The notes: generated by a model from the sequence alone, not told the origin. 64,000 nt of DNA from Rhizomicrobium electricum (GCF_011762045.1 NZ_JAASQS010000003.1:372001-436000); one strand, 5' to 3'. Positions 45,331 to 57,619 are shown, counted from the stretch's first letter. Numbers and translations: made by a program.

Positions 45331-46563
45331 ATGACACGCGCAGCAGCCGCCTTCGTCGCGGCCTGGGTACTGCTGGCAATGCCGTGCGCACTCGGGGCGG
45401 AGCTTCCGCTCGACCGCTATACCGGTTATTACGAACTCGCGCCCAGTCTGGTGGCGACCATCAGCCGTGAAGACGATCACCTCGTCGTCCACCTCACGCG
45501 CCAGCCCAAGATCGATCTCGTCGCCCGGCCCGAGGGAGGTTACGCCCTCAAAGGCACCGCGGCGCACATCACCTTCACGGTCGGCGACAACAACGCCGTA
45601 ACCGGCCTCGTCGTGCATCAGAACGGACGCGAAGCGCCTGCCCTGCGCATCGACGCGGCCACGGCGGCCCGGCTCGAGACTCCGATGCCGCAGGCGGCGC
45701 GCACCTGGCCGGTGCTGCGAGACACGGCGGTGCAGGTTCTCACCAATTCCGGCACCGATTATTGGCCGACCTTCTCGCCCGACGGCAATACCATCGTCTT
45801 TGCGCGCACGATGGATGAGAAGCATTGGGATCTCTACAAGATGGCCGTCTCGGGCGGCCCGGCCACGCCGCTGGCGCGCAGTCCGCTACCGGTTTCGGCA
45901 ACGCGGCCCCGTTGGTCGCCGTCGGGCGATGCCATCGCCTTCACCGCTACCACCGCCGACGGCCACGACCAGATTTGGACGATCAAGTCCAACGGCACCG
46001 GCGCGAACATTCTGTTCGGCGACGGCGTCGCACTGCACCTGTTCTACCCCGATTGGAGTCCTGACGGGCAAAGCCTCATCATGCTGGACACCCAGGCGGA
46101 CGTGATCCGGCGCGCCAATCTGGCAAACGGCAAGGTGGAAGCGATCACCGACCCGGCGAAGGTCCTGCCCGGCATGGCCAGCATTTCGCCCGATGGCCAT
46201 CAGATCGTGTTGGCGGGACAGAAAGCGACCGGCGGGCAGTACTATCAGGAGAGCAATTCGCTCTGGATTTTGTCCGGCGGAGCGCTGCGTCCGCTCGAAC
46301 GCGAGCCGCTGTCGGGACGCGCGCCGGTATGGTCGCCGGACGGCCGCTGGATTGCCTTCGAATCCGATCGCGGCAGTCCGGACGGGCGCTACGCCATATT
46401 CCTGATCCGCCCCGACGGCACCGGCCTCGTGCAGGTCACCGACTATCTCTTCAATGCCAATCATCCGGTGTTCGCGAACGACATGCGCCGGCTGGTGGCG
46501 ACCGTCGGCACCGGCGAAAACACCCGCATCGCCGTGATCGAACTCCCCGAACTGCCGAAATAG
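45331..46563 (+). CDS. Secreted TolB-like beta-propeller protein
   Basis: 410 residues with a signal peptide (FVAAWVLLAMPCALGA, cleaved near 22). Residues 24-100 look like the small DUF3471-type barrel that follows some beta-lactamase-like proteins (YTGYYEL, LTRQP). From about 130 come WD40-like/TolB propeller blades: TFSPDGNTIVFART, RWSPSGDAIAFTAT, DWSPDGQSLIML, SISPDGHQIVLAG, VWSPDGRWIAFESD. No TolB partner genes are near. Periplasmic binding role inferred. Confidence 0.85.
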   Translation: MTRAAAAFVAAWVLLAMPCALGAELPLDRYTGYYELAPSLVATISREDDHLVVHLTRQPKIDLVARPEGGYALKGTAAHITFTVGDNNAVTGLVVHQNGREAPALRIDAATAARLETPMPQAARTWPVLRDTAVQVLTNSGTDYWPTFSPDGNTIVFARTMDEKHWDLYKMAVSGGPATPLARSPLPVSATRPRWSPSGDAIAFTATTADGHDQIWTIKSNGTGANILFGDGVALHLFYPDWSPDGQSLIMLDTQADVIRRANLANGKVEAITDPAKVLPGMASISPDGHQIVLAGQKATGGQYYQESNSLWILSGGALRPLEREPLSGRAPVWSPDGRWIAFESDRGSPDGRYAIFLIRPDGTGLVQVTDYLFNANHPVFANDMRRLVATVGTGENTRIAVIELPELPK

Positions 46564-46571
46564 GCCCCTCC

Positions 46572-46731
46572 TGTCATCCCGGACGCGCCCTCGGCGATTT
46601 TGAGATCTGGCACTGGGGCGCGATCCGGGACCCACTCCGAAATCTGGATTGTGTCTGAGTAGGTCCCGGCTCTGCGCGCCCCACCGCACTTCGTGCTGCG
46701 GAGCGCTTGGCCGGGATGACATTTCAGTGAA
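46572..46731. repeat. Dispersed intergenic repeat, copy 2
   Basis: 160-base element with the same inverted ends (TGTCATCCCGG / CCGGGATGACA) and the same ordered internal blocks as 32064-32212. It lies directly after a stop codon, as copy 1 does. Confidence 0.85.
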
Positions 46732-46803
46732 TCTCCCCTTCTTGCCCACCCCACCCGAAGGTGATATCACTTTGGTATCGTCATGATCTCAGAGGGCAGT
46801 TCC

Positions 46804-47667
46804 ATGGCAGACGCAATCCAAAGATCCGTCGAGAAGCGCGGCGGCGGTAGCAACGGCTGGCCGCTGGTTCTGACGGTCCTCGCACTGCTTGCGATCTCGA
46901 TTGCACTCTTCGCGGCCCAGACCCCGCTCGGGGCCGTGACGCTCGTCGCGGGTGTCCTGGTGGCGGCGGGTTTCTACACCCTGCAGCCGAATACCGCCGC
47001 GGTGCTCACCTTGTTCGGCAAGTATCTGTCGACGGACCGCAGCCAGGGGCTGCGCTGGGTGCCGTTCTGGATCGGCCGCAAGATCGTCTCGGTGCGCGCC
47101 CGCAACGTCACCTGCGAAAAGCTCAAGGTGAACGACAACCGCGGCAACCCGATCGAGATCGCCGCCAATGTCGTCTGGCGGGTGGACGATACCGCCCGCG
47201 CCGTGTTCGATGTCGACCGTTACACCGACTTCGCCAACATCCAGATCGAAACGGGCTTGCGCGTCGTGGCGTCGAAATTCTCCTACGATCACCCCGAAGG
47301 CGATCAGCCGACCTTGCGCGCCTCGGGCGATCACGTCGCCGAGATTTTGCGCGCCGAACTGCAGGAGCGCGTCGGCGTTGCCGGTCTCACCATCGACGAT
47401 GCCCGCATCTCCCACCTTGCTTATGCGCCCGAAATCGCCGGCGCGATGCTGCGTCGCCAGCAGGCCCAGGCCATTCTCGAAGCCCGCAAGCTGATCGTAG
47501 AAGGCGCCGTCGGCATGGTGGAACTGGCGCTGACCCAGCTCAGCGAACGCCATGTCGTCGAACTCGACGACGAACGCAAGGCGACGATGGTGTCCAATCT
47601 GATGGTCGTGCTCTGCTCCGATCACGACGCCCAGCCCGTGCTCAACACCGGAACGCTGTACGGTTGA
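46804..47667 (+). CDS. SPFH/Band 7 domain protein
   Basis: 287 residues from ATG 46804, chosen for the GAGGG upstream; ATG 46783 is in frame. Two hydrophobic segments at about 22-60 anchor it, followed by the SPFH domain: [38 protein letters not shown] and [20 protein letters not shown] helical tail ([34 protein letters not shown]) is typical of stomatin/HflK-like scaffolds that form membrane assemblies. It is directly joined to the small DNA-binding-type gene after it. Confidence 0.9.
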   Translation: MADAIQRSVEKRGGGSNGWPLVLTVLALLAISIALFAAQTPLGAVTLVAGVLVAAGFYTLQPNTAAVLTLFGKYLSTDRSQGLRWVPFWIGRKIVSVRARNVTCEKLKVNDNRGNPIEIAANVVWRVDDTARAVFDVDRYTDFANIQIETGLRVVASKFSYDHPEGDQPTLRASGDHVAEILRAELQERVGVAGLTIDDARISHLAYAPEIAGAMLRRQQAQAILEARKLIVEGAVGMVELALTQLSERHVVELDDERKATMVSNLMVVLCSDHDAQPVLNTGTLYG

Positions 47668-47844
47668 ATGGCGATCGGTGAAGACAAGCGGGCGTTTGCC
47701 CTCCGGGTTCGCGCCGAAGTTTTGGCGGCGGTGGAAAAGCTCGCCGCCGCCGACCTTCGCAGCGTCAACGCCGAGATCGAGGTGCTGCTGCGCGAAGCGC
47801 TGGCCCGCCGCGGCGTCACGCTCGACGGGCGGCCGAAGAAATAA
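47668..47844 (+). CDS. Small ribbon-helix-helix (Arc-type) protein
   Basis: 58 residues, immediately after the SPFH stop with no spacer. Pattern of an Arc/MetJ ribbon-helix-helix: a short strand (KRAFALRVRAEVL), helix AAVEKLAAADLRSVNAEIEVLL and a second helix REALARRG, then a basic tail. Such proteins bind DNA as dimers. Pairing with SPFH proteins is something I recall in other alphaproteobacteria, where the small protein is annotated as Arc family; it may not be a true regulator. No toxin gene is seen. Confidence 0.8.
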   Translation: MAIGEDKRAFALRVRAEVLAAVEKLAAADLRSVNAEIEVLLREALARRGVTLDGRPKK

Positions 47845-47850
47845 CGCGCG

Positions 47851-48594
47851 CTACGCGGCACGCTCGTCAGCCGGTTCTTTCCACACGAACAGCAGAACTG
47901 CAGCAGCAAACGCAAGAAGCTTCGAGATCACGTTGACGGCCCACGGCCCCGGCTCGACCGGATAGGCAAATCCGAATGCCGCCGCCCACACGCCCCACAC
48001 TGCGAACATGCCCGCCAGCGCGAACAAGGCGCCGCGCGTGATGCGCATCGCGGGCGACATCGCCAGCAATGCGATGGTCGAAATTTCCCACAGGAACAAC
48101 GGGCAGAAATACAGCATGCGATAAAGGCCCGGATCGGGCGGCACCGGCGGAAAAACACGCGCCATGATGATCACATCGAACGGCAGCTCGAACAGCATCA
48201 CCGCCCCGGCGGCGCCGAAAAATCCGCTATACCATGCTGTTTTGCCGCCATGCTTGCGCGTCAGCCAGGCGATGACGAACAACGCTACCCAGGCATAATA
48301 GATGGTCCCGATCTCGGGCTTCTTCTGCTCGAAGACGATGTGAAGCTCCTGAAGCTGAATGCCGTAGGCCCTGAGCGCGACGTACAGCATCAGCATCGAC
48401 AACAGCCACAGCAGGAACACCATGCTGCCGATCGCCCCTCCCGGCCGCTTGAGCGCAATCGGCCGTTTCAGCCGTGCACCAAGGCCCGCGAACAAAACCG
48501 CCACCGCGGCCAGAATGACCGCGAGCGTAATCGCTTCGCTGCCGTGATAAGCAAGCCAGGCGCCATACGGCTCGGCCGGCGAATAGGTGTGCAT
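47851..48594 (-). CDS. Polytopic membrane protein of unknown function
   Basis: 247 residues from ATG 48594 (GGGGGG shortly upstream); an in-frame TTG at 48642 is less likely. About seven membrane helices (for example AITLAVILAAVAVLFAGL, MVFLLWLLSMLMLYVAL, AWVALFVIAWL, FFGAAGAVMLFELP, ALFALAGMFAVWGVW). No family recognised; no charged motif repeats that suggest a transporter. Convergent with the ribbon-helix-helix gene. Confidence 0.6.
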   Translation of the reverse strand: MHTYSPAEPYGAWLAYHGSEAITLAVILAAVAVLFAGLGARLKRPIALKRPGGAIGSMVFLLWLLSMLMLYVALRAYGIQLQELHIVFEQKKPEIGTIYYAWVALFVIAWLTRKHGGKTAWYSGFFGAAGAVMLFELPFDVIIMARVFPPVPPDPGLYRMLYFCPLFLWEISTIALLAMSPAMRITRGALFALAGMFAVWGVWAAAFGFAYPVEPGPWAVNVISKLLAFAAAVLLFVWKEPADERAA

Positions 48595-48727
48595 GAAGCC
48601 CCCCACGACGATGCACCCGTTTGGATAGCACGACGCCGCCAAGAGCAGAACCGTATCGGCGCGATAGAGAGCGCTTTCAGGAAACGTGGGGCCGGTTTTC
48701 CGTCCGAAAGCGCGACAATCAATGAAT

Positions 48728-50701
48728 CTACGACACCTTGTCGAACAGCGGATCGATGGCGCGGCTGAGGAGCGGCTCCAGCTTCTTGGCGCCGTAATCG
48801 CTCAAGTGATGCTCGTCGCGATAAAGCGGGATGCCGTTGTTGCGTACGGCGCAGCGGCCCGACGCGCAGAGATAGTCGTGCGGATAAACTGCGAACACGC
48901 CGTCCTGCGCCGCCGCTTTCTGGAACACCGGCAGCACCGCCTTTTCGCGGTCGTAGAATTTCTCCGCCGGCGGCGACACCACCACATTCTCGCGATGCTG
49001 CTCGACCAGCTTGGCCAGGACTTGCGGCACGGTGAATCCGATCTCCGGCACCGGCCCGACCAGCAGCACCTGCTTGCCGCCCGCACGCAGCGCCGCGACG
49101 GTGCGTTCGAGCCCGCGCGCGAAGATCGCGGCGTTGTCTTCCGGCTTGGTGGCGCGGCCCAGGTCGTCGCTGATGGCGACGAAGCCGTTGCCTTCGATGC
49201 CGTAGGCCGTGCCCGCCGCCGCCTTGCCCCAGCGCGCTTCGAGAATGACGGTGGTGATTTCCTTGTGCCGCAAGATCATCGCCAGCACGCGGTCGTTGAA
49301 AGCACGGCACTTGGGAGCATTGGAAAGATTGACGCCGACCAGCGGCGCGCACGACGGCGCCCCCGCGAAAAGACCGCGGCGCTTGTGTTTGCGGGCGATG
49401 TCGGCGACGGCGGGAAGGATCGCTTCGGCATGGCTGTCGCCCCACAACACGAAACTCGCCGGCTGCCCTTCGGCGCCGATACCGCACAGCCGCGCCACCG
49501 AGACGTCATTGGGCGCGACGCCGAAACATTTCGCTTCCGTCGGTCGCGGCGCCAGCTCCTGTTCCATGATGGCGACGATCTTGGGATCGAACCGGTTGGG
49601 CAGCCCGCCGGTCGTGATCGTCACCACGGCGAACAAACAGGCGCAAACCATCGCCGCTCCCGCGAGCGCGAACAGCGGCTTGCGCGCGACGGCCGTGCGA
49701 TTGCGGAACGGTTGCTCGACAAAACGCCACGACAGCACCGATGCCGCGACCGTCACCGCCGCGCACACCACGACCTGCCATGGCTTTAGCACGCCCAGCC
49801 ATTGCCGCGCCAACACGATCACCGGCCAGTGCCAGAGATACAGCGAATACGAAATCAGTCCGGCGAACACGACCGGCCGCCACGCCAGCGCGCGCGACAC
49901 GGCATTGTCCGGCCCCGCCGCGATCACCAGCGCCGCGCCGACGCACGGCAGCAGCGCCGCCCCCCCCGGAAACGTCCCGCCTTTCGGCAGCAACACGCCG
50001 GCGGCGAGGATCATCGCCAATCCCAGCAACGATGCCGCTCCGGCCCAACGCTGCGGCGCGCGCCATGCCGCAACCGCCAGCACCGCGCCGATCACGAATT
50101 CCCAGAACCGGTACGGCGCCAGATAGAACGCCGCGGTCGGCGTCGCATGCACCGCCCACACCGACGCCGCGAACGACACCAATGCCATCGCGCCGAGCGC
50201 CGCCAGCCGCCACCGCACCGCCCATTGGCGGATCGCGAACAGCACCAGCGGGAAGACGAGATAAAACTGTTCCTCCACCGCCAGCGACCAGGTGTGCAAA
50301 AGCGGCTTCGAACTCGCCGCCGTGTCCCAATAGCCCGCCGTGTTGAAGAAGAAGATGTTCGACCAGAACAGCGCCGCCGCGCCTGCGCTCTTTCCGAAGC
50401 GTTCGTAATCGGGCGGATAGAGCAGCAGTGCCGCGACCGCCGCCGTCACCGCCAGCACCGCGAACAGCGCCGGGAAAATCCGCCGCACCCGCCGTTCGTA
50501 GAACGCCACCAGACTGAACTGCCCCGCCGACAACTCGCGGTCGATGATGCCGCCGATCAGGAACCCGGAGATGACGAAGAACACATCGACGCCGACGAAG
50601 CCGCCGGAAAATCCGGGCACGCCGAAGTGGAACAGGATGACAAGCCCCACCGCTACGGCGCGCAGGGCATCGATATCGTCGCGATGGGTGGGGCGGGCCA
50701 T
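48728..50701 (-). CDS. Membrane acyltransferase with SGNH domain (OafA/YrhL type)
   Basis: 657 residues. N-terminal acyltransferase-3 domain of about ten helices: DIDALRAVAVGLVILFHFGVPGF with the catalytic-type His, VDVFFVISGFLIGGII, YERRVRRIFPAL and HTWSLAVEEQFYLVFPL. The C-terminal periplasmic SGNH domain (about 400-657) has LWGDSHAEAI with the nucleophile Ser and DEHHLSDYG with the catalytic Asp/His. It O-acetylates a surface glycan, probably peptidoglycan, lipopolysaccharide or exopolysaccharide. It could modify the polysaccharide made by the locus at 2.8-14.8 kb, but the distance makes that a guess. Confidence 0.93.
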   Translation of the reverse strand: MARPTHRDDIDALRAVAVGLVILFHFGVPGFSGGFVGVDVFFVISGFLIGGIIDRELSAGQFSLVAFYERRVRRIFPALFAVLAVTAAVAALLLYPPDYERFGKSAGAAALFWSNIFFFNTAGYWDTAASSKPLLHTWSLAVEEQFYLVFPLVLFAIRQWAVRWRLAALGAMALVSFAASVWAVHATPTAAFYLAPYRFWEFVIGAVLAVAAWRAPQRWAGAASLLGLAMILAAGVLLPKGGTFPGGAALLPCVGAALVIAAGPDNAVSRALAWRPVVFAGLISYSLYLWHWPVIVLARQWLGVLKPWQVVVCAAVTVAASVLSWRFVEQPFRNRTAVARKPLFALAGAAMVCACLFAVVTITTGGLPNRFDPKIVAIMEQELAPRPTEAKCFGVAPNDVSVARLCGIGAEGQPASFVLWGDSHAEAILPAVADIARKHKRRGLFAGAPSCAPLVGVNLSNAPKCRAFNDRVLAMILRHKEITTVILEARWGKAAAGTAYGIEGNGFVAISDDLGRATKPEDNAAIFARGLERTVAALRAGGKQVLLVGPVPEIGFTVPQVLAKLVEQHRENVVVSPPAEKFYDREKAVLPVFQKAAAQDGVFAVYPHDYLCASGRCAVRNNGIPLYRDEHHLSDYGAKKLEPLLSRAIDPLFDKVS

Positions 50702-50803
50702 AGAACTCGGAACGTACTCGGGATTTACGCGGGCACCTGCCCAACTCTCAGGCCGTCGTTAGTGTTCCTTTGTGCCGGAAATGGGGCATGGACGCGGGGC
50801 TTC

Positions 50804-50818
50804 GTTCCCTATATGTTC
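50804..50818. promoter_or_regulatory. LexA (SOS) box upstream of uvrA
   Basis: GTTCCCTATATGTTC, a perfect GTTC-N7-GTTC match, 102 bases before the uvrA start. uvrA is a standard member of alphaproteobacterial SOS regulons, which supports the match being functional. Confidence 0.8.
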
Positions 50819-50919
50819 GCGCGCGCAAGATTCCCCGCATATCGGGGTTGCAGCGGAGGCCCTCCCTCTGCTTGGAAAGACGCCCGAGATAGGTCCGGGC
50901 TGTTGGGTCTGTAGGAAGA

Positions 50920-53814
<2,895 letters not shown>

Positions 53815-53821
53815 ACACAAC

Positions 53822-54080
53822 TGTCATCCCCGGCTGAGTAATGGGGACGATAGCGGTGTAGCGTCTGCACATTCCCCTTCTGTCATCCCCGGCTGAGCAA
53901 GCGGTCGATAGCGACAGCGTATTCGACCAGCGAGGGGAAGGGGACCCAGGTGGTCGAGCATTCGCGCCGCTAAAGAACCAGCACGACTACTCTCAACCAC
54001 TTTTCCGTTGTCAGCACCTGGATCCCCTTCCCCTCCCCGGCTTAGCGCTTCGCGCGGCGCCGGGTCGGCCGGGGATGACA
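53822..54080. repeat. Large imperfect palindrome of the TGTCATCCCCGG type
   Basis: The element starts TGTCATCCCCGGC (repeated at 53881) and ends GCCGGGGATGACA at 54080. Inside, GGGGAAGGGGACCCAGGTG (53934-53952) pairs with CACCTGGATCCCCTTCCCC (54015-54033), so transcription would give a long hairpin. Its ends resemble those of the repeats at 32064 and 46572, but the interior differs. It lies in the gap after uvrA. The 271 bases after it (54081-54351) show no convincing gene; a 34-codon frame at 54251-54355 has no support. Confidence 0.75.
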
Positions 54081-54351
54081 AATGGTGGTAATGCACACCT
54101 TTTCCGCTGCGCCAACTTACCTATCCACTTTGTATCGAACTATCGCCGCCGCCCGCCGCAGCCGCACTTCGGCACGCATTACAAATCCGTATCGGACGGA
54201 AGCTGCGGCGTTCGCGCGTGCAATCGAGGACTGCACGATAGGCGTCCGCCATGGATATGCTGCTTTGGTTGCGCGTACTGCTGATGCTCGAACCGGCCCT
54301 CATCAGGGCCTCGGCGATGCAGCTGTTGCGGCACACCCTGTGGCGCCAGCA

Positions 54352-55161
54352 CTAACACCCCTTCGCCAATTCCTCGCAGCGGACGACGCCGCGTTCGAGC
54401 GCGGCGGCGATGTCGTCGCCTGCGGCAAGGCCGTTGAGCACGGCTTCGGTGATGCCGCCGGGCGTGGCGGCGTGGGTGAGATAGGTTTCCAGCGCCTTGC
54501 GCGTCACGCCTTTAGGGCAAACCTCCAGCGCCCAGTCGACAATGTCGGCATACCCGGCGAGATCGTGGCGGCGGCCGGCGGCATAGAGAGCGGCGCGATC
54601 GATCGGCCAGTCGTAGCCAAGGCACCACGCGGCCGCCATCGGCAGACAGGTACCGAGCGCGGTGAAGGCGGCGGTGGCGCTTTCCGACGCCAGCAGCGTC
54701 ACGCGCAATCCGAGCGCCTGCAGTACCTGTTCGATCATCCCGTTCTCGGGATAGAGCGCCGCGATGCCGTTCTTCTTGGCCAGGCTCGCCGGATCGCTCA
54801 TCATCGCGCGCACGGTGCCGGCGGGCAGGCGCTGCAACTCGATGCCGGCAAGAAACGACACCAGCAGCGCGTCGGGCCGCATCGTCAGACCGGCGATGGC
54901 GTCGACGTTTTGCGGCCGCACCAGATAGAATACCAGCTTCGCGCGTTCGAACAGCTCCGGCGCGCGCACCACGCGATCGCCGAGCCCCGCCGCCGTCAGC
55001 GCGGCCGTCGTGTTCGCCGAGCCGCCATGGCAAATCAGAAGCTGTTCGCGCGGCCAGCCCGCGTCCACGAGGGCGCGCGCCAATGCCCGTCCGAGATGCC
55101 CGGCGCCGAACAGGCCGAGCGGTGCTCCGTCGAGAAAATCCAAAGCCGGCTGAAACGACAT
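54352..55161 (-). CDS. ProC-like pyrroline-5-carboxylate reductase family protein
   Basis: 269 residues from ATG 55161; a TTG 30 bases upstream is in frame. N-terminal Rossmann start GLFGAGHLGRALARALVDAGW with LICHGGS, and VSFLAGIELQRL, as in ProC. The C-terminal signature HAATPGGITEAVLNGL matches the P5C reductase motif. Middle region is divergent (PASLAKKNGIAALYPEN replaces the usual RxMPN segment), so the substrate may differ from pyrroline-5-carboxylate. No other proline genes are near. Confidence 0.75.
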   Translation of the reverse strand: MSFQPALDFLDGAPLGLFGAGHLGRALARALVDAGWPREQLLICHGGSANTTAALTAAGLGDRVVRAPELFERAKLVFYLVRPQNVDAIAGLTMRPDALLVSFLAGIELQRLPAGTVRAMMSDPASLAKKNGIAALYPENGMIEQVLQALGLRVTLLASESATAAFTALGTCLPMAAAWCLGYDWPIDRAALYAAGRRHDLAGYADIVDWALEVCPKGVTRKALETYLTHAATPGGITEAVLNGLAAGDDIAAALERGVVRCEELAKGC

Positions 55162-55269
55162 GATGGGCACCCGCTGATAAGCGATCAGCAAGTAGGCGAT
55201 GTGAACCCGCCAAGTCCAACCGGCATATCGGCGCAGCGGATGTCAGGTCTTCTCTGCCTCCGCGTGCGA

Positions 55270-55836
55270 TGCCTTCCTTTTCTGCCCTCTACCTTCTCTT
55301 TTCTGCCCCCGCGCGTGAGGCGATTTCACCGTTTGGCACGTAGAGCGTGGAGGAAGTGATCCGAAGGATCGAAGGGGGCTTGCGATATCGTGCGCCCCCT
55401 TTTCTGCCCCACGCGGGCGCACCTTCCTCTTCTGCCTCGCGGGCACGGTCCCATCTTTTCTGCCCCACGCGGGCGTGAGGATTACTCAACCCGCACTAGG
55501 ACCGCGGGGGGAAGTGCCCGTTAAGGCGCGGAGCGCAAAAGGGCAAAGGGGGGGGCCAACTCGCGCAAGAACAATCCCCCCTTTGCTTCGCTGCGCTCAG
55601 CACTTCCACCGCGGTCTTAGTGCCAACGCCAAAAGCTCGTTCGCCCGCGTGGGGCAGAAAAGAATGCGTGGTGCAGAAATGAACAGTGCGATCTCTCCAC
55701 GTATCTTTTCTGCCCCCACGCGCGAAGCGATCTATGTGTCGGCACGTAGAGCGTGGGGGAAGTGTCCGGCGAAGCGGACAAAGGGGGCTCCAGCACTTTC
55801 GCAGGCAAGCCCCCTTCGATCCTTCGGATCACTTCC
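55270..55836. repeat. Cluster of palindromic intergenic repeats
   Basis: Five copies of a unit GGAAGTG-[short hairpin]-AAGGGGG at 55352-55383 (+), 55510-55557 (+), 55576-55607 (-), 55758-55788 (+) and 55805-55836 (-). Copies 1 and 5 are exact 32-base inverted repeats. Copies 2/3 and 4/5 face each other and form larger palindromes. TTTTCTGCCCC is repeated at about six places around them, and GGCACGTAGAGCGTGG recurs directly at 55335 and 55741. Any open frames here are repeat-derived. No coding gene is credible. Confidence 0.85.
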
Positions 55837-56328
55837 CCCACGGTCTGAGCGGTGGTGAAAAACACCGGGTCGCCCGCGGGGGCAGATGCGCGTTCACCAA
55901 TTCATCATTGTGACGCGTTTCATTCGTCCATCTTCCGGAAATTATTGCGGCTGCGTCGCGCAACTAGGTGCAGAAAAATAGTTTTCCTCACGTCTTGAAC
56001 TGTTGGCACCGCATACCCACATCGAACTGCGGTGTTTGACAATGGAGGACGATCTTCGGCCGATAAGCGCGACCGGAAAAGTGGGAAAACGGTTTCCGAT
56101 CCGTCGCGTGGCCTAAACTATCTGCGCAAATACAGGAGTATCGCGCCCGCACGCGCTGCTGAAACATGGCCTCCGCGAGGATGCGTAAGACCGAATAAGT
56201 CCGCTATGGTGGCATCGGCCGCATCGCAAGGCGGCAGGCTTGGTTAAGCACTCCGTAGAAAGAGATCAATGCGCCTGTCGATCGCCGCCTGAAAACGGCC
56301 TCCGGAGGCGGCGGCGGGCTCGAGGCTG
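55837..56328. other. Intergenic stretch without recognised gene
   Basis: Between the repeat cluster and the Nudix gene. Base composition is more mixed than the flanking genes (AT-rich around 55890-56010). No homolog-like frame, tRNA or array recognised. The right end leads into a hairpin at 56329. Confidence 0.4.
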
Positions 56329-56354
56329 AAGGCGGAATCGCTCGATTCCGCCTT
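56329..56354. terminator. Hairpin downstream of the Nudix gene
   Basis: AAGGCGGAATC (56329-56339) pairs perfectly with GATTCCGCCTT (56344-56354) around a four-base loop, 21 bases past the Nudix stop. The T-tract is weak on the minus strand, so the terminator call is tentative. Confidence 0.55.
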
Positions 56355-56375
56355 TGGTATATATAGAGAGATGAA

Positions 56376-56948
56376 CTACCCAGCCATCCGGCTTTTCAGC
56401 CACAACAGCGCGATCAGCGTTTTGCTGTCGACGATCTCGCCGCGATCGATCATGGCGAAGGCTTCGGCGTACGGCACTTCGAGCACTTCGATATCCTCAC
56501 CCTCTTCCGCGAGGCCGCCGCCCTTGGCCACCGGCTCGGCGGTCGTTTCGCCGTAGAACAGCGCGATGCGTTCGGAGCAGATGCCCGGCGTCGTATAGAA
56601 GGTGGTGATCGGCGTGATGGAACGCACTTCGTAGCCGGCCTCTTCCACCGCTTCGCGGCGGACCGCTTGTTCGGCGGTTTCGCCGGCATCGATCAAGCCG
56701 GCCACGATCTCGGTCAGCCAGCCGCCGCCGTGTTCGACCGAGGCATAGCGGAACTGGCGCACCAGAATGACGGTGCCGTGCGCTTTGTTGTCGAGCAGCA
56801 ACGCCGCCGCCAGATCGCGCTTCAGGCTGAGCCGCTTGACCGGCGGGCTCATGCCGCCGGCCTTCAGTTCGAACGACACATCCACGTCTTCGACATGGAA
56901 GAAACCATCGAGCAGAACACGGCGCCCGAGGACCTGAACCTTCGGCAT
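56376..56948 (-). CDS. Nudix hydrolase, ADP-ribose/GDP-mannose pyrophosphatase-like
   Basis: 190 residues. Nudix box GLIDAGETAEQAVRREAVEEAGYE is complete (GX5EX7REUXEEXGU). Preceding LLLDNKAHGTVILVRQFRY and following ITTFYTTPGICSERIALFYGE place it in the ADP-ribose pyrophosphatase/NudK subfamily, cytoplasmic homodimers that split nucleoside-diphosphate sugars. Exact substrate unknown. Two bases separate it from the LamG-like gene upstream, suggesting one transcript. Confidence 0.92.
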   Translation of the reverse strand: MPKVQVLGRRVLLDGFFHVEDVDVSFELKAGGMSPPVKRLSLKRDLAAALLLDNKAHGTVILVRQFRYASVEHGGGWLTEIVAGLIDAGETAEQAVRREAVEEAGYEVRSITPITTFYTTPGICSERIALFYGETTAEPVAKGGGLAEEGEDIEVLEVPYAEAFAMIDRGEIVDSKTLIALLWLKSRMAG

Positions 56949-56950
56949 GC

Positions 56951-57565
56951 CTACAGTCCTGCCGGCAACGGTGCGAATTCGTTTACGGCCAGCGCTCGCG
57001 GCGTGAAGCGCGCGTTGAGCACCGCGCCGTGGAACGGCGTCGCCTTGTTGATGCGCATGCCGATGGAGGTGCGGCCCGCCCCTTGCGGCGTGTAGACGAG
57101 TTCGGCTTCCGCCTGCAGCACGCCGTTGACATAGGAGCGGTAGATCTTGCCGTCGAAGGTCTGCTGCACCGCGTACCAGCGGCCGAGCGGGAACGTCTTT
57201 TCCGGCACCACCAGCGTCTTGTTGTAGCCGGGGCCGGTGGTGAAGGCGTCGAGATACCAGCCGTTTTCGACCACGCGGATTTCGAACAGGGTGCGCGGGC
57301 TCTGCGCGTCGCCGTTGACCGCATCGGCTTCGGCGAGGTGCAGCCAGCGCTGCTCGAAGGCGCCGCCGTCGGGACGGAACACCGCTTCGATGGTGAACTG
57401 GTCGGCGCCCGCCAGCGGATGATTGCCGACATAGATCACGTCGCTCGCACCGTCGAACAGCGCCGCCTTGCCGGCCGGCGTGTCGATCAGTTTGGGAGCA
57501 CCTTCCACGGTGGTGGTGTGGCCGCCGATGCCGGAGAGCCGGTCGAATGTCCAGACGATACTCAT
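56951..57565 (-). CDS. LamG/concanavalin-like domain protein (cytoplasmic paralog)
   Basis: 204 residues without signal peptide. A single jelly-roll LamG-type domain is suggested: FTIEAVFRPDGGAFEQRWLHLAEA, FEIRVVENGWYLDAFTTGPGY, GRWYAVQQTFDGKIYRSYVNG and a C-terminal INKATPFHGAVLNARFTPRAL. It is a clear paralog of the next gene (57620-58294), sharing these blocks almost residue for residue. Such domains often bind carbohydrate. Location and ligand unknown. Confidence 0.82.
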   Translation of the reverse strand: MSIVWTFDRLSGIGGHTTTVEGAPKLIDTPAGKAALFDGASDVIYVGNHPLAGADQFTIEAVFRPDGGAFEQRWLHLAEADAVNGDAQSPRTLFEIRVVENGWYLDAFTTGPGYNKTLVVPEKTFPLGRWYAVQQTFDGKIYRSYVNGVLQAEAELVYTPQGAGRTSIGMRINKATPFHGAVLNARFTPRALAVNEFAPLPAGL

Positions 57566-57619
57566 GAGAAAACCCTGCTTGTGAGGCCCGCGCCGAATCG
57601 CGCGGGCGCTATGGTACCG

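Noticed and set aside
54251..54355. 34-codon frame between the palindrome and the ProC-like gene
   Set aside because: No recognisable motif or paralog, convergent with proC-like stop; could be chance.
55270..55836. Repeat cluster considered as a CRISPR array or small genes
   Set aside because: Repeats are in both orientations with irregular spacing; open frames are made of repeat sequence.
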